A stretch of DNA of 64,000 bases from Cupriavidus taiwanensis (GCF_900250115.1 NZ_LT984804.1:1379301-1443300); one strand, 5' to 3'. Shown: positions 45,746-55,088, counted from the first letter of the stretch. A program made the numbers and translations. Notes: generated by a model from the letters alone, not told the origin.

Positions 45746-46801
45746 ATGACGACAACCGTTAAGGCACAGGCGCTGACCCAATTTGGTACCGCCGTGCTGG
45801 AGTCGCTGGGTGTTCCCAAAGCCGATGCGCATCTGCTGGCCGACAGCCTTGTCGTGGCCGAACTGTGGGGCCATTCGTCGCACGGCATGCTGCGTCTGCC
45901 CTGGTACGTGGAACGCCTGCGTAGCGGCGTGATGACGGCAACAACCCGGCCCGAGATCGTCATGGACAGCGGGGCGGTTACCGTCATGGACGGCCACCAT
46001 GGGATCGGTCAGGTACTGACTGCGAAGGCCGTTGAACTCGGCATCGAGCGGGCTCGCCAGCATGGTATCAGCGCAGTCGGTGTGCGTAACTCGAACCACT
46101 TCGGCACCGCCGCGTACTTCACACGGATGGCGGCGAAGGAAGGTTGCGTGGCGCTGCTTGCGACCAACGCCAGCCCGGCGATGGCGCCTTGGGGTGGTCG
46201 TGTGAAGGGCATCGGCACGAATCCGTGGTCGATCGCCGCGCCCGGCGGACGACGCGGCGTCGCCGTGATGGACATCGCGAATACGGCAGTCGCGCGCGGC
46301 AAGATTTATCTGGCCGCCGAACGCGGCGTGGAAATCCCGGACACCTGGGCCGCTGATGAGAACGGTGTGCCGACAACCGACCCGAAGAAGGCCGTCCATG
46401 GCCTGATCCTGCCGATGGCTGGCCACAAGGGCTACGTCATCTCCTTCATGATGGACGTGCTGGCAGGTGTGTTGACCGGCAGCAACTTTGGCTCCAAGGT
46501 CGCCGGCCCCTACGAAGCAAACCGCACCAGCGGCGCCGGTCACCTGCTGATCACCATCGACATCAAATCCACCATGCCGTTGGATGAATTCGAGCAGCGC
46601 ATGGAAGCCCTGATCGACGAGGTCAAGTCGGCCCCCACCGCCCACGGCGTGGAGGAAATCTTCTTCCCCGGCGAGTTGGAGGACAAGAACACAGTCCGCC
46701 TGCTGGAAACCGGCATTTCACTGGCCGATACGACTTGGCAAAGCCTGGCGAAACTCAGCCAGGAGACCGGGACTTCGCTCCCGCCGACGTTCACCGCATA
46801 A
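45746..46801 (+). CDS. Malate/L-lactate-type (Ldh2) dehydrogenase
   Basis: NAD(P)-dependent 2-hydroxyacid dehydrogenase of 351 residues, of the malate/ureidoglycolate/sulfolactate (Ldh2) fold rather than the classic MDH fold. Visible are LWGHSSHGMLRLPWYVERL, the active-site NSNHFGTAAYF, GTNPWSIAAPGG and MAGHKGYVISFMMDVLAGVL. It probably oxidises the hydroxy acid that the CitMHS protein imports. It is 13 bp upstream of the ABM gene, so it lies within the operon. Confidence 0.87.
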   Translation: MTTTVKAQALTQFGTAVLESLGVPKADAHLLADSLVVAELWGHSSHGMLRLPWYVERLRSGVMTATTRPEIVMDSGAVTVMDGHHGIGQVLTAKAVELGIERARQHGISAVGVRNSNHFGTAAYFTRMAAKEGCVALLATNASPAMAPWGGRVKGIGTNPWSIAAPGGRRGVAVMDIANTAVARGKIYLAAERGVEIPDTWAADENGVPTTDPKKAVHGLILPMAGHKGYVISFMMDVLAGVLTGSNFGSKVAGPYEANRTSGAGHLLITIDIKSTMPLDEFEQRMEALIDEVKSAPTAHGVEEIFFPGELEDKNTVRLLETGISLADTTWQSLAKLSQETGTSLPPTFTA

Positions 46802-46814
46802 GAAGGACTTCGCA

Positions 46815-47117
46815 ATGATCGCACTGATTGTTTCCCTGGATGTGTATCCGGAGCGCCTGGAGGAATTCCTTGCGGCCATCAAGGAAAACGCGGACCGTAC
46901 GTTTAACGACGAGAGCGGATGCAAGTATTTCGACGTGACGCAGGATCTGAAGAACCCGCATCACTTCATGTTCTACGAACTGTACGAAGATGAGGCCGCT
47001 ATCGAAGCGCACCGTGCTGCGCCGCATTTTGCGATCTGGCGCCAGGCCGCGGACCGCTGTGTCGTCAAGGGTAGCCAGGCCAATACGCTCTGCACTCAGC
47101 TCTTCCACCATGCCTGA
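46815..47117 (+). CDS. Antibiotic-biosynthesis-monooxygenase (ABM) fold protein
   Basis: Small dimeric ferredoxin-like protein of 100 residues. The pattern IALIVSLDVYPERLEEFLAA, then ESGCKYFDVTQDLKNPHHFM and FYELYEDEAAIEAHRAAPHF, is the standard ABM signature, seen in quinol monooxygenases and LsrG-type isomerases. It is inserted between two dehydrogenase genes with gaps of 13 and 24 bp. It may process a reactive sugar-acid or keto intermediate. Confidence 0.82.
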   Translation: MIALIVSLDVYPERLEEFLAAIKENADRTFNDESGCKYFDVTQDLKNPHHFMFYELYEDEAAIEAHRAAPHFAIWRQAADRCVVKGSQANTLCTQLFHHA

Positions 47118-47141
47118 CGGCACGGCACACAGGATTAAACC

Positions 47142-48533
47142 ATGACCACCTCCATTACCACCTATAACCCCTGCACCGGTGAGCCGCTGCAGACCTACGA
47201 AAGCTGGACGACAGCACAGATCGACGAGGCTGTCCAGGCTGGCCACGAAGCGGCGCTGGATTGGGGTAAGCAACCTTTGTCGGAGCGGGTCGCAGCGGTT
47301 CGCAGCCTGGCAGATGAACTGCGCCGCCAGAGTGCGTCGTTTGCTAAGCTAATTATGGCCGAGATGGGCAAGATCGAAGCCGAAGCCGCTGGCGAAATGG
47401 AAAAGTCGGCGGTGACTGCGTTGTACTATGCCGACAATGCTGATCGCATCCTCGCGGACGAAGCCGTCCGCATCGACGGCGTCGACGCTTGGGTGAGCTA
47501 CGAGCCTATCGGACTCGTGCTGGCGGTGATGCCGTGGAACTTTCCGGTGTGGCAGGTCATGCGGTTTGCCATTCCTGCCATCACTGCGGGCAACGGCGTG
47601 CTCCTGAAGCACTCTCCCAATGTGACTGGCTGCGCGCTAGCGCTGGAGCAGCTCTTCCTCGATGCCGGATTGCCCAAGCATCTCATCACCACCCTGGTGG
47701 TAGCGGAGCCCGAGGTGCCGGCAGTGATTAATGGCCTGATCGAAGATGATCGTATCGCCGCCGTGACGCTGACCGGTTCGAACCGGGCTGGCGCGGCCGT
47801 TGGCTCAGCAGCCGGGCGGGCATCGAAGAAATCGGTTCTGGAGCTCGGCGGCTCCGACGCCTTCGTGGTGCTCGACGATGCCGATCTCGATAAGGCGGTC
47901 GCGGCGGCCGTGAAGGCACGCTTCCACAACGCTGGCCAGAGCTGCGTATGTGCCAAGCGCTTCATTGTGTCGAAGCCAATCGCCAATGAGTTCACGACAC
48001 GGTTCGTCGCGGGAACGAAGGCACTGATCGTGGGAAATCCCGCCGATGCCGCGACGCAGATGGGTCCGTTGGCTCGGCCGGACCTGCGTGATGCGCTGGA
48101 CGGCCAGGTGCGCCGGTCCGTGGAAGCCGGAGCAGTGCTGCTGACCGGCGGCAAGGCTGTTGAAGGTCCAGGCAATTTCTACGAACCCACCGTGATGGCG
48201 AATTTGCGTCCCGGCATGGCGGCGTTCGACGAAGAGACGTTCGGCCCGCTGGCGGCCATCGCCGTTGCCGAGGATGATGCGGACGCTGTGCGGCTCGCGA
48301 ATGCGACGCCTTTCGGTCTGTCCCTGAGCGTATGGTCGGCCTCCACCGAGCGAGCGTTGAAGGTTGCCAAGGGCGTCACAAGCGGTGCCGCCTTCATCAA
48401 CGCGATCACTGCCTCGGATGCACGGGTGCCGTTCGGCGGAACCCGCAAGTCCGGTTACGGCCGGGAGTTGGCGGCGGCTGGCATCCGCGAATTCACTAAC
48501 GCTCGGACGTATTGGGCCGTTTCCGCGGCCTGA
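47142..48533 (+). CDS. NAD(P)-dependent aldehyde dehydrogenase (succinate-semialdehyde type)
   Basis: Aldehyde dehydrogenase of 463 residues that oxidises a semialdehyde to the acid. Landmarks: MPWNFPVWQVMRFAIPAITA (coenzyme site), LTGSNRAGAAVGSAAG, catalytic E in LELGGSDAFVVL, and catalytic C in NAGQSCVCAKRF. It resembles GabD/Sad-type enzymes, which act on succinate semialdehyde and similar compounds. Its place in the operon suggests it completes oxidation of an aldehyde-acid intermediate. Confidence 0.88.
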   Translation: MTTSITTYNPCTGEPLQTYESWTTAQIDEAVQAGHEAALDWGKQPLSERVAAVRSLADELRRQSASFAKLIMAEMGKIEAEAAGEMEKSAVTALYYADNADRILADEAVRIDGVDAWVSYEPIGLVLAVMPWNFPVWQVMRFAIPAITAGNGVLLKHSPNVTGCALALEQLFLDAGLPKHLITTLVVAEPEVPAVINGLIEDDRIAAVTLTGSNRAGAAVGSAAGRASKKSVLELGGSDAFVVLDDADLDKAVAAAVKARFHNAGQSCVCAKRFIVSKPIANEFTTRFVAGTKALIVGNPADAATQMGPLARPDLRDALDGQVRRSVEAGAVLLTGGKAVEGPGNFYEPTVMANLRPGMAAFDEETFGPLAAIAVAEDDADAVRLANATPFGLSLSVWSASTERALKVAKGVTSGAAFINAITASDARVPFGGTRKSGYGRELAAAGIREFTNARTYWAVSAA

Positions 48534-48565
48534 GTCTATCCACGTAACTACGCCAGGAGACATCG

Positions 48566-49720
48566 TTGGACGCAGGAAGACGCAGGGTATTGCGCAGCCT
48601 TAGTGCGATAGCCGCCCTTTACGGCATGCCTGGTGTTCACGCGCATGGTGCGGAGCAAAAACCTATGTACGCATACGTTGGATGCAGGACCACCAAGGCC
48701 CGGAATGCGCGCGGCAAGGGGATTAACGTCTATCGCGTGCGAGAAGATGGGTGGGAGCACGTGCAATTGATGGAAGGACTCGACAATCCTTCATTCCTTG
48801 CAATGGACCGTGCCCAGCGATATCTCTATGCCGTCCACGGCGACCTGGGCGACATCAGTGCGTTCGCCATCGATGCGACGACAGGCCGGCTCACGCTCCT
48901 CAATCGCCAGGGCACCGAGGGCAAGAATCCAGTGCATCTGGCGGTAGAGCCTGGCAACCGCTTCATCGTTGTCGCCAACTATGCGACCGGATCATTGGTC
49001 ACGCTGCCCATCCAAGCGGACGGCAGTCTGGGGCGCGTTGCCGATCTGGCGAAGCTTCCAGGCAATCCCGGCTCAAATCGGGAGCAACAAGGCGGATCTC
49101 ATCCGCATGATGTCCCATTTGACATTGCAGGGCGTCACTTTATCGTGCCCGATAAGGGAGTCGATCGCGTCTTTGCGTTCAGTGTCGATTCCAGAACGGG
49201 AAAGTTGACTCCCGCGAGTTCGCCCTATGTCGAGGTGCCGGCGGGAGCCGGTCCTCGGCACGTCACGTTCCATCCGGCGCGCCCGCTTGCATATGTCATC
49301 AACGAACTGAACTCGACAGTCACAACCTACCAGTATGATGAAGCGTCTGGAGCGTTGTCGCCCCTGCAGACGGTGTCCACCGTGCCGAAAGATTATGGCG
49401 GTGACAACACCGGGGCGGAAATCCAGATCGCGAACTCGGGCAAGTTTCTTTATGCTTCAAACCGGGGCCACGACAGCATCGTGACGATGGGCATTGACCC
49501 GACAAGCGGACTTCTTACCCCGCTGTCCTGGGTGGAAAGCCGCGGTAAGGGGCCGCGCTTCTTCGCTATCGATCCTGATGGTCGCCGCCTTTACGCGGCA
49601 AACGAACTCTCGGACACAATCGTCCCCTTCGACATCGCGCGGGAGAGCGGAAAGCTCACACCGCTGCCGTGGAGAATTGACACAGGAAGCCCGGTTTGTG
49701 TTGCATTTCGGCGTGTTTGA
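48566..49720 (+). CDS. Lactonase family (6-phosphogluconolactonase-like) beta-propeller, exported
   Basis: Seven-bladed-propeller lactonase of 384 residues. The TTG start was chosen because AGGAGA lies seven bases upstream. The N-terminus DAGRRRVLRSLSAIAALYGM looks like a weak export signal (arginines then a hydrophobic stretch), so it may act in the periplasm. Lactonase marks include DNPSFLAMDRAQRYLYAVH, PVHLAVEPGNRFIVVANYAT, SHPHDVPFDIAGRHFIVPDK, GAGPRHVTFHPARPLAYVIN, and GRRLYAANELSDTIVPFDI. It ends the operon and may open a lactone made by a dehydrogenase. Confidence 0.85.
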   Translation: MDAGRRRVLRSLSAIAALYGMPGVHAHGAEQKPMYAYVGCRTTKARNARGKGINVYRVREDGWEHVQLMEGLDNPSFLAMDRAQRYLYAVHGDLGDISAFAIDATTGRLTLLNRQGTEGKNPVHLAVEPGNRFIVVANYATGSLVTLPIQADGSLGRVADLAKLPGNPGSNREQQGGSHPHDVPFDIAGRHFIVPDKGVDRVFAFSVDSRTGKLTPASSPYVEVPAGAGPRHVTFHPARPLAYVINELNSTVTTYQYDEASGALSPLQTVSTVPKDYGGDNTGAEIQIANSGKFLYASNRGHDSIVTMGIDPTSGLLTPLSWVESRGKGPRFFAIDPDGRRLYAANELSDTIVPFDIARESGKLTPLPWRIDTGSPVCVAFRRV

Positions 49721-50100
49721 TCGCACGCCAGAAAAGTGTCGTTTGCATGTGCCGAATTTCACGCGGGCCCCGACGCTTACTGTATGGGAGCACTAATCTT
49801 TCACGAAAAAGCGTTTCACCGCCGCATTTTCTTAGTCGAGAGCAATAGGTACCGCGCAGCCGCGGCCGGCATAACTAGCGGTGGCTTCTCCGGCTCAGGT
49901 CTACGGTGAATTCCCTCGAAGTTATCCGAAGTTTGCGATTCGTATGGCAGAAGAAAGGGGTAGGCCGGTCAGATGACTGACGATCTTGATGCTGGAGCGC
50001 GTCCCTGGCGAGTTCGAGCTTTTTTTGGGTTCATCGAGGAAGACCGGCGACGCAGCGAGATAGGGGCGTTCCCCTCGGGTGGGAGGAACTTGCCGGCCGG
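49721..50100. other. Intergenic region between convergent lactonase and NDH-2 genes
   Basis: 380 bp without a supported gene. A run of seven T (50019-50025) and a small G+C-rich patch occur, but no convincing terminator stem. Confidence 0.4.
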
Positions 50101-51429
50101 TTAGTGCAGTTTGATGCGCGGATGAGTCTTGCTTCGCAACCAATGCGCCGTGGTGTCGAGTCCCATGCGCAGCGCGCCGTGCAGCGCCATCACGTGCATG
50201 CGGTAGAGCGACGTGTACATGAGTCGAGCGAAAACGCCTTCGATGAACATCGAGCCGCCAATCAAGCCGCCCATCAAGCTGCCCACTGCACTGAAATGTC
50301 CGAGCGACACTAGCGAACCAAAGTCTTTGTACCGAAACGAAGCCAACGGCTTGCCAGCGAGCCTTGCCTTCATCGCTGCAAACAGGAAAGTCGCTTGCTG
50401 GTGCGCAGCTTGCGCCCGTGGAGGAACGACGGTCTGCGTATGCGCACAGGTGCAACTCGCACAATCGCCCAGAGCAAAGATGTCCGGGTCGCCGTCGGCC
50501 TGCAAGGTCGGACCGACTATCACTTGGCCGGCGCGATTGACGGGTAGTCCGAGATTACAAAGGACCGACGGCGCTGTGATACCGGCTGCCCAGACCGTGA
50601 GGTCGGCATCGATCCATTTGCCGTCTGCAGTTTGGATCCCGAGCGGCGAGACTTCAGTGACGCGCTCAGCTGTCAGAACGTTGATGTGGAGCTTCTGCAG
50701 AAGCTTGCGCGTTTCCTCCGAAACACGAGGGGAAAGGGCGGGCAGGATGCGTTGACCGGCTTCGATGACATGGATATGGACGTCGCGGCGCGGATCTAGG
50801 CTGTGGATCCCGTAGGCGGCAAGCACATGGGCTGTATTGCGCAGTTCCGCAGCCAATTCGACCCCTGTTGCACCAGCTCCGACCACCGCAATGTCCACGC
50901 GCGGCTGCTCGGCCGCAGCGGTCCGCCCGCGGCCGCTTTGGGCGCGGATGCACGCCGAAATCAGCTTGCGCCGGAAGCGATCGGCCTGCTCGACGGTATC
51001 CAAGGCGATTGCGTGCGTTTCCGCGCCAGGTACGCCGAAGAAATGCGTTACACAGCCAACCGCAAGCACAAGCGTGTCATAGAAGAGCTCCCGTCCCGGC
51101 AGCAGTTCGCTTCCTTCGGGGTCAAAGCAAGGCGCGATCTCGATGCATTTGCGGCTCCTGTCGATGCCGGTCAGTTCGCCTTGTTGGAACTCGAAGTGAT
51201 GCCATCGGGCCTGCGCAGCGTATTCAAGCTGATGTGTGTTGGGATCCATACTGCCGGCGGCAACCTCATGCAGTAACGGCTTCCAGATATGAGTGGGATT
51301 ACGGTCCACCAATATGACTTCGGCCGACCGTCGTTTGCCGAAGCGGTCTCCCAGCCGGGTGACTAACTCGAGTCCACCGGCGCCTCCGCCGACGACCACA
51401 ATTCGGTGTCGTTCAGTTATTGCTGGCAT
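50101..51429 (-). CDS. ndh: Type II NADH:quinone dehydrogenase (NDH-2)
   Basis: Non-proton-pumping NADH dehydrogenase of 442 residues, which transfers electrons from NADH to quinone on the inner face of the cell membrane. Two dinucleotide-binding folds: FAD at RIVVVGGGAGGLELVTRLGD, and NAD(H) at IAVVGAGATGVELAAELRNT. The second flavin motif DPDIFALGDCASC is present. The C-terminal ~70 residues include SAVGSLMGGLIGGSMFIEG and a possible amphipathic anchor. A palindrome, TTTGTGATCACAAA, lies just upstream, so it may be co-regulated with the neighbouring catabolic genes. Confidence 0.9.
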   Translation of the reverse strand: MPAITERHRIVVVGGGAGGLELVTRLGDRFGKRRSAEVILVDRNPTHIWKPLLHEVAAGSMDPNTHQLEYAAQARWHHFEFQQGELTGIDRSRKCIEIAPCFDPEGSELLPGRELFYDTLVLAVGCVTHFFGVPGAETHAIALDTVEQADRFRRKLISACIRAQSGRGRTAAAEQPRVDIAVVGAGATGVELAAELRNTAHVLAAYGIHSLDPRRDVHIHVIEAGQRILPALSPRVSEETRKLLQKLHINVLTAERVTEVSPLGIQTADGKWIDADLTVWAAGITAPSVLCNLGLPVNRAGQVIVGPTLQADGDPDIFALGDCASCTCAHTQTVVPPRAQAAHQQATFLFAAMKARLAGKPLASFRYKDFGSLVSLGHFSAVGSLMGGLIGGSMFIEGVFARLMYTSLYRMHVMALHGALRMGLDTTAHWLRSKTHPRIKLH

Positions 51430-51453
51430 GCTTCAGAAGCCCCATTAATGCTG

Positions 51454-51467
51454 TTTGTGATCACAAA
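51454..51467. promoter_or_regulatory. Palindromic operator upstream of NDH-2
   Basis: TTTGTGATCACAAA is a perfect 14-bp palindrome, 24 bp before the NDH-2 start. Its TGATCA core matches palindromes at 43447-43456 and 53581-53590. Likely site for the GntR protein next door. Confidence 0.5.
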
Positions 51468-51519
51468 ATGCACAGCGGCGCAAAAATAAGGCCGCCATAG
51501 GTGATGACGACCTGCCGAT

Positions 51520-52494
51520 TCAGGCTGCGCTCCTGAAAACGTCCGCGCTGTGCACCTTTCGCCGTCGCGCGCCTTCCAAATGCTCGCGGAGCAGTGCGGC
51601 GGCTTTCAGCATATCTTGCGCGGCTATGGCGTCCAGGATGGCTAGATGTTCAATAGCCTGTTCTTGCCGCGGTTTGCGGTTTTTGGCTTGTCCGTACTCG
51701 ACCAGCCGTCGCAGCGAATCCATGCGCTTGACCGACTGGACGATGAACCTGTTTCCCGACCACTTTGCCAGCATTTCATGGAAGCGGCTGTTCGACTCGA
51801 ACAGTTCGATCGGCGTCATGGTCTGGTAGCCGCCGTCCACGATCGCGCGCTGCTGGCGGCGCAATGAAGCAAGCTCCACGGGATCAGACTTAAACCAAGG
51901 GCTTAGCAACCCCGTTGGTTCCAGCGCGGTACGGTACAGATAGCTTTCTTCGTAGGCCTGCGCCGAGTCGATCATGGGTAGGAAAATCCAACCATGCCCG
52001 ATGGAACGCTCCACCCAGCCTTCCTGTTGAATGCGGGACAGCGCCTTTCGCAGCGCGCTGCGGGACACGTTGTACTGCCGCATCATGTCGGCTTCGTTGA
52101 CTAAATCCGGCAAGCTCTTGTTCAGCCGGTCCTCAGCGATCCTGAGGTATAGAGGGTCGTCAGGCTCTGCAGAAAGCTCTTCAGCGATAGCGGACAGATC
52201 TGACGCATCCTTCTCCAGGAAATACCCGCGATTGTGATCATGAACTACGGCTCCCATTTCCACCAAGTAGCGCAGGGCGACGTTGACTGGCGAGCGCGAC
52301 ACGCCGATACGGTCCGCCAGCGCGCTTTCCGCTAGATGATCTCCGGCGCGCAGACTGTCGAGTCGGACGAGTGCAACGATCTCCCGGGCGACACGGGCTT
52401 GGAGCTGAGACAGATTCATGATCGGGTGCGAAGCAGTTGCCGATGAGCCGGCGGCGGCTGCCGCCGAACGTGGTGCGGCATGGTCAGACTGCAT
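51520..52494 (-). CDS. GntR-type regulator with two winged-helix segments and FCD domain
   Basis: Regulator of 324 residues from ATG 52494; longer and shorter starts (52578, 52419) are possible, but the long form would overlap the upstream receptor gene. It appears to have two GntR-like winged helices, SLRAGDHLAESALADRIGVS (with RSPVNVALRYLVEMGAVV) and MMRQYNVSRSALRKALSRIQ (with QEGWVERSIGHGWIFL), before a C-terminal helical FCD ligand domain (SNSRFHEMLAKWSGNRFIVQ). Two helix-turn-helix segments in one GntR protein are uncommon. It lies downstream of a Bug receptor gene on the same strand. Confidence 0.82.
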   Translation of the reverse strand: MQSDHAAPRSAAAAAGSSATASHPIMNLSQLQARVAREIVALVRLDSLRAGDHLAESALADRIGVSRSPVNVALRYLVEMGAVVHDHNRGYFLEKDASDLSAIAEELSAEPDDPLYLRIAEDRLNKSLPDLVNEADMMRQYNVSRSALRKALSRIQQEGWVERSIGHGWIFLPMIDSAQAYEESYLYRTALEPTGLLSPWFKSDPVELASLRRQQRAIVDGGYQTMTPIELFESNSRFHEMLAKWSGNRFIVQSVKRMDSLRRLVEYGQAKNRKPRQEQAIEHLAILDAIAAQDMLKAAALLREHLEGARRRKVHSADVFRSAA

Positions 52495-52535
52495 TTTGCC
52501 ACGACGTCGCGCAGGCCGCGCAGGTCCGACCCGGC

Positions 52536-53540
52536 TCAGTCGATGCGCATACCGAGTTGCTTGATGAGCTTGGACCACTTTTCGTTTTCCTTGCGGATGA
52601 GGGTGGCGAACTCAGCGCTAGATCCGGCGGTTGGCTCGTACAGTTGGCTGCGCAGCTTCTCGGCATTTGCCGCATCCTTCAACCCAGCCACTAGCGCTTG
52701 GCTCAACTTCTGCGATATTGCACTCGGCGTGCCTTTGGGCACGACTGCACCAGCCCACGAGGTGGCCTCATACCCTTTTACCACTTCGGCGATTGCTGGC
52801 ACCTCCGGCAAGCCCGCAGCGCGCTTTGCACTGGTCACTGCGAGCGCGCGCAATTTCCCGGACTTTATGTGCGGAAGCGCGGCGAGCGGATCGGCAATGC
52901 TCGCATCGACTTCACCGCCGAGTACCGCGACAACGGCCGGTGCACCGCCTTTATACGGCACGTGAACCAGATCAATCTGTGCCATTGTTTTCAGCATTTC
53001 ACCGCCGAGATGATTGCCGCTGCCGTTTCCGGCGGAGCTGTAAGTCAACTTGCCGGGCTTGGACTTCGCTAGGGCGATAAATTCCTGAAGCGTCTTCGCT
53101 GGAACATTTGGATTGACAACCAGAATGTTGGCTACGGACGCCATCCAGACCAGTGGGTCGAAGTCGGCAACGGAATATCCCGGCTTCGAATACAAGTGCG
53201 GGTTCAAAGCCATGGTCGAGAGGTTGACGAACGTCATCGTGTACCCGTCCGGAGCAGCTCGCGCCCCTGCGACCGTCCCGATGTTGCCCGCAGCCCCAGG
53301 CCGGTTATCAATGATGATGGACTGCCCGAGCGACTCCTGAGCTTTCGCCTGAACCGTTCGGCAAAGCAGATCGGCGCCGCCCCCAGCAGCTTGGGGAACG
53401 ATGAAAGTGACCGACTTGCTGGGAAACTTGTCTTGCGCCCAGGCGAGCGGCGAGGTTAACGCCCCGGCCCCCCCGGCGAACGGTGCCAGGGCGAATCCCT
53501 TGAGGATCGAACGGCGACGCAGATTGCAGATGATCGGCAT
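52536..53540 (-). CDS. Bug/TctC-type receptor
   Basis: Periplasmic carboxylate receptor of 334 residues. Start after AAAGGAG. The signal has tandem arginines (NLRRRSILKGFALAPFAGGA), so export may be by the Tat route, with cleavage near LAWA. Family motifs: SVTFIVPQAAGGGADLLCRT, IIDNRPGAAGNIGTVAGAR, LTYSSAGNGSGNHLGGEML, and HVPYKGGAPAVVAVLGGEVD. It is followed by a GntR gene, with a promoter and a palindrome directly upstream. A partner TctAB is found in the next cluster (55089-57136). Confidence 0.88.
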   Translation of the reverse strand: MPIICNLRRRSILKGFALAPFAGGAGALTSPLAWAQDKFPSKSVTFIVPQAAGGGADLLCRTVQAKAQESLGQSIIIDNRPGAAGNIGTVAGARAAPDGYTMTFVNLSTMALNPHLYSKPGYSVADFDPLVWMASVANILVVNPNVPAKTLQEFIALAKSKPGKLTYSSAGNGSGNHLGGEMLKTMAQIDLVHVPYKGGAPAVVAVLGGEVDASIADPLAALPHIKSGKLRALAVTSAKRAAGLPEVPAIAEVVKGYEATSWAGAVVPKGTPSAISQKLSQALVAGLKDAANAEKLRSQLYEPTAGSSAEFATLIRKENEKWSKLIKQLGMRID

Positions 53541-53580
53541 GATCGATGTCTCCTTTGCTACGCATCTAGTTTTAGCGTTT

Positions 53581-53590
53581 TATGATCATA
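53581..53590. promoter_or_regulatory. Palindromic operator overlapping the -10 of the Bug/GntR operon
   Basis: TATGATCATA is a perfect 10-bp palindrome sharing the TGATCA core with the sites upstream of the cupin operon and NDH-2. Its position on the -10 element suggests repression and autoregulation by the GntR protein. The rest of 53591-53950 holds no supported gene. Confidence 0.5.
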
Positions 53591-53613
53591 GAGGGCATTA
53601 GCGGCGCGCACAA
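53585..53613 (-). promoter_or_regulatory. Promoter of the Bug receptor and GntR genes
   Basis: On the minus strand TTGTGC (53608-53613) and TATGAT (53585-53590) are 17 bp apart. The -10 element is one half of the palindrome TATGATCATA. Confidence 0.55.
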
Positions 53614-53950
53614 GTACAACCGCGAGACTGTTGCGAGAAGTGTCTTTAGAAAGTCATATTCGCCAAATAAAGTTGAACAAAAGCCATCTTCACTCCGTAG
53701 GAAATTGCCGCAAGAATCGCGTTATGTGCATATGAATTGACAATCTAGATAAGCACTGTGATTGTGATAGGTGTTGCCTCTTCGATGCAGTGCGGGCCTG
53801 CGGCTAGTCAATTCGCAGCGCCCGCAAGTCACGGCCCGCTTCACGGCTTAGGCCCATTGCTAGGCGGCCACCACGGTTGCAGCGCGTGGCACCAAGAGGC
53901 AGAAGCGGATCCGACTGCTACGCCCGACAAGGGCGCAGCAGCGCAGTCAG

Positions 53951-55054
53951 TTAAAAGCGGTGTTGTATTCCGAGCGTAACGCCCGTCTGATTGCTCGCTA
54001 CAGGCGTCCGATCGCCAGCCCTCATGACGCCGACTGGTGTGAAGGTGCCATCGTTATTCGTCTTCGCGTATGCATAGCCGACGGTCGAATATAGGCTTGT
54101 CCGCTTCGAAAGCGAGTAGACGGCCTGTAGTACGAACAGCATGGGATCTGACGCCGTGTCTTTCTTATCCTCGTAGTAGACCGCCCCCGTGAGGCGCAGA
54201 GCAGGTGTCACTGCGTAGCGGACGCCCGCCCACCACAAATCACTTCTTGCACTGCCGCCAGTGACAGGTATAAGTTCATACCAACGGTATCCACCTAACA
54301 CGCTGAATGCGCCAAAAGAATAGGAGCCGGATGCGGTGATATCACGGGCCTTTGAATACGTGCCGCTGGCCGTGGGCGCGCCGTTGCCCTGATCGAAGAC
54401 CACACCAAAACTGGCTGGCCCTCCGTCATAGCGAAGCCCTCCGCCGAATGCCGCGCTGGCATTGCCGTTGCCAACCTGCTCGCCGAGACTATAGTGAGCG
54501 ACAGTCGTTACCGGCCCGAAGACGCCTGTGTACTTGACTGTGTTGTCCAGCCGGGTCTTGTATCCAGTGCTGGGCGCCGAGCCGGTGCTGCTTACCCAGG
54601 AATACTGAGGGGCATACCCCATGGGGTCGTGGGGAAGGACCAGGTCGTACATCGAAGACGTTTGTCGACCCAGCGCAAGTTGACCATATCTGCTTTCGAT
54701 ACCCACGAACGCGAGGCGCCCAAACAGTCTGCCATCGGAGGAGTTGCCGGTGTCCGTGTCGATGCCGCTCTCAAGGGTAAAGATAGACTTCAGACCCCCT
54801 CCAAGATCTTCTTTGCCCCGGATCCCCCAGCGCGAGGAGTTCATGCCGCCCGAATTCATACGGTACGCATTGGCAAGACCCGAAGCTGCGCTCTTTCCGT
54901 CGACTGCGTTATGGTTGCTGAACTCGATATTGGTATCAACCAGGCCGTACAAAGTGACGCTTGATTGCGCTGAGGCCGGGACGGCAAGCGTGGAAAGTAG
55001 GCACAGCATCGACATCGACATCACGCGATGGCCGGTGGCCAGCATTTGCTTCAT
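53951..55054 (-). CDS. Gram-negative porin (OmpC-like, Burkholderiales type)
   Basis: Outer-membrane trimeric porin of 367 residues. Start at MKQMLATGHR with GGAGTGAG upstream; a longer frame is not supported. A signal peptide ends at PASA before QSSVTLYGLVDTNIEF, the usual porin opening. The conserved GSRWGIRG-type region appears as SSRWGIRGKEDLGGGLKSIF, and the chain ends in phenylalanine (GIQHRF), as needed for outer-membrane assembly. It is the last gene of the tctCBA-porin operon, probably letting the substrate through the outer membrane. Confidence 0.9.
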   Translation of the reverse strand: MKQMLATGHRVMSMSMLCLLSTLAVPASAQSSVTLYGLVDTNIEFSNHNAVDGKSAASGLANAYRMNSGGMNSSRWGIRGKEDLGGGLKSIFTLESGIDTDTGNSSDGRLFGRLAFVGIESRYGQLALGRQTSSMYDLVLPHDPMGYAPQYSWVSSTGSAPSTGYKTRLDNTVKYTGVFGPVTTVAHYSLGEQVGNGNASAAFGGGLRYDGGPASFGVVFDQGNGAPTASGTYSKARDITASGSYSFGAFSVLGGYRWYELIPVTGGSARSDLWWAGVRYAVTPALRLTGAVYYEDKKDTASDPMLFVLQAVYSLSKRTSLYSTVGYAYAKTNNDGTFTPVGVMRAGDRTPVASNQTGVTLGIQHRF

Positions 55055-55088
55055 TCTCACTCCAGTCAGGATGTAGTTATTCATTGGA

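Noticed and set aside
45017..46645. 542-residue minus-strand frame opposite the transporter and dehydrogenase
   Set aside because: Shadow frame with biased composition and no motif.
52225..52250. TGATCA-core sequence inside the GntR coding region
   Set aside because: Lies within conserved coding sequence and is not near a promoter.
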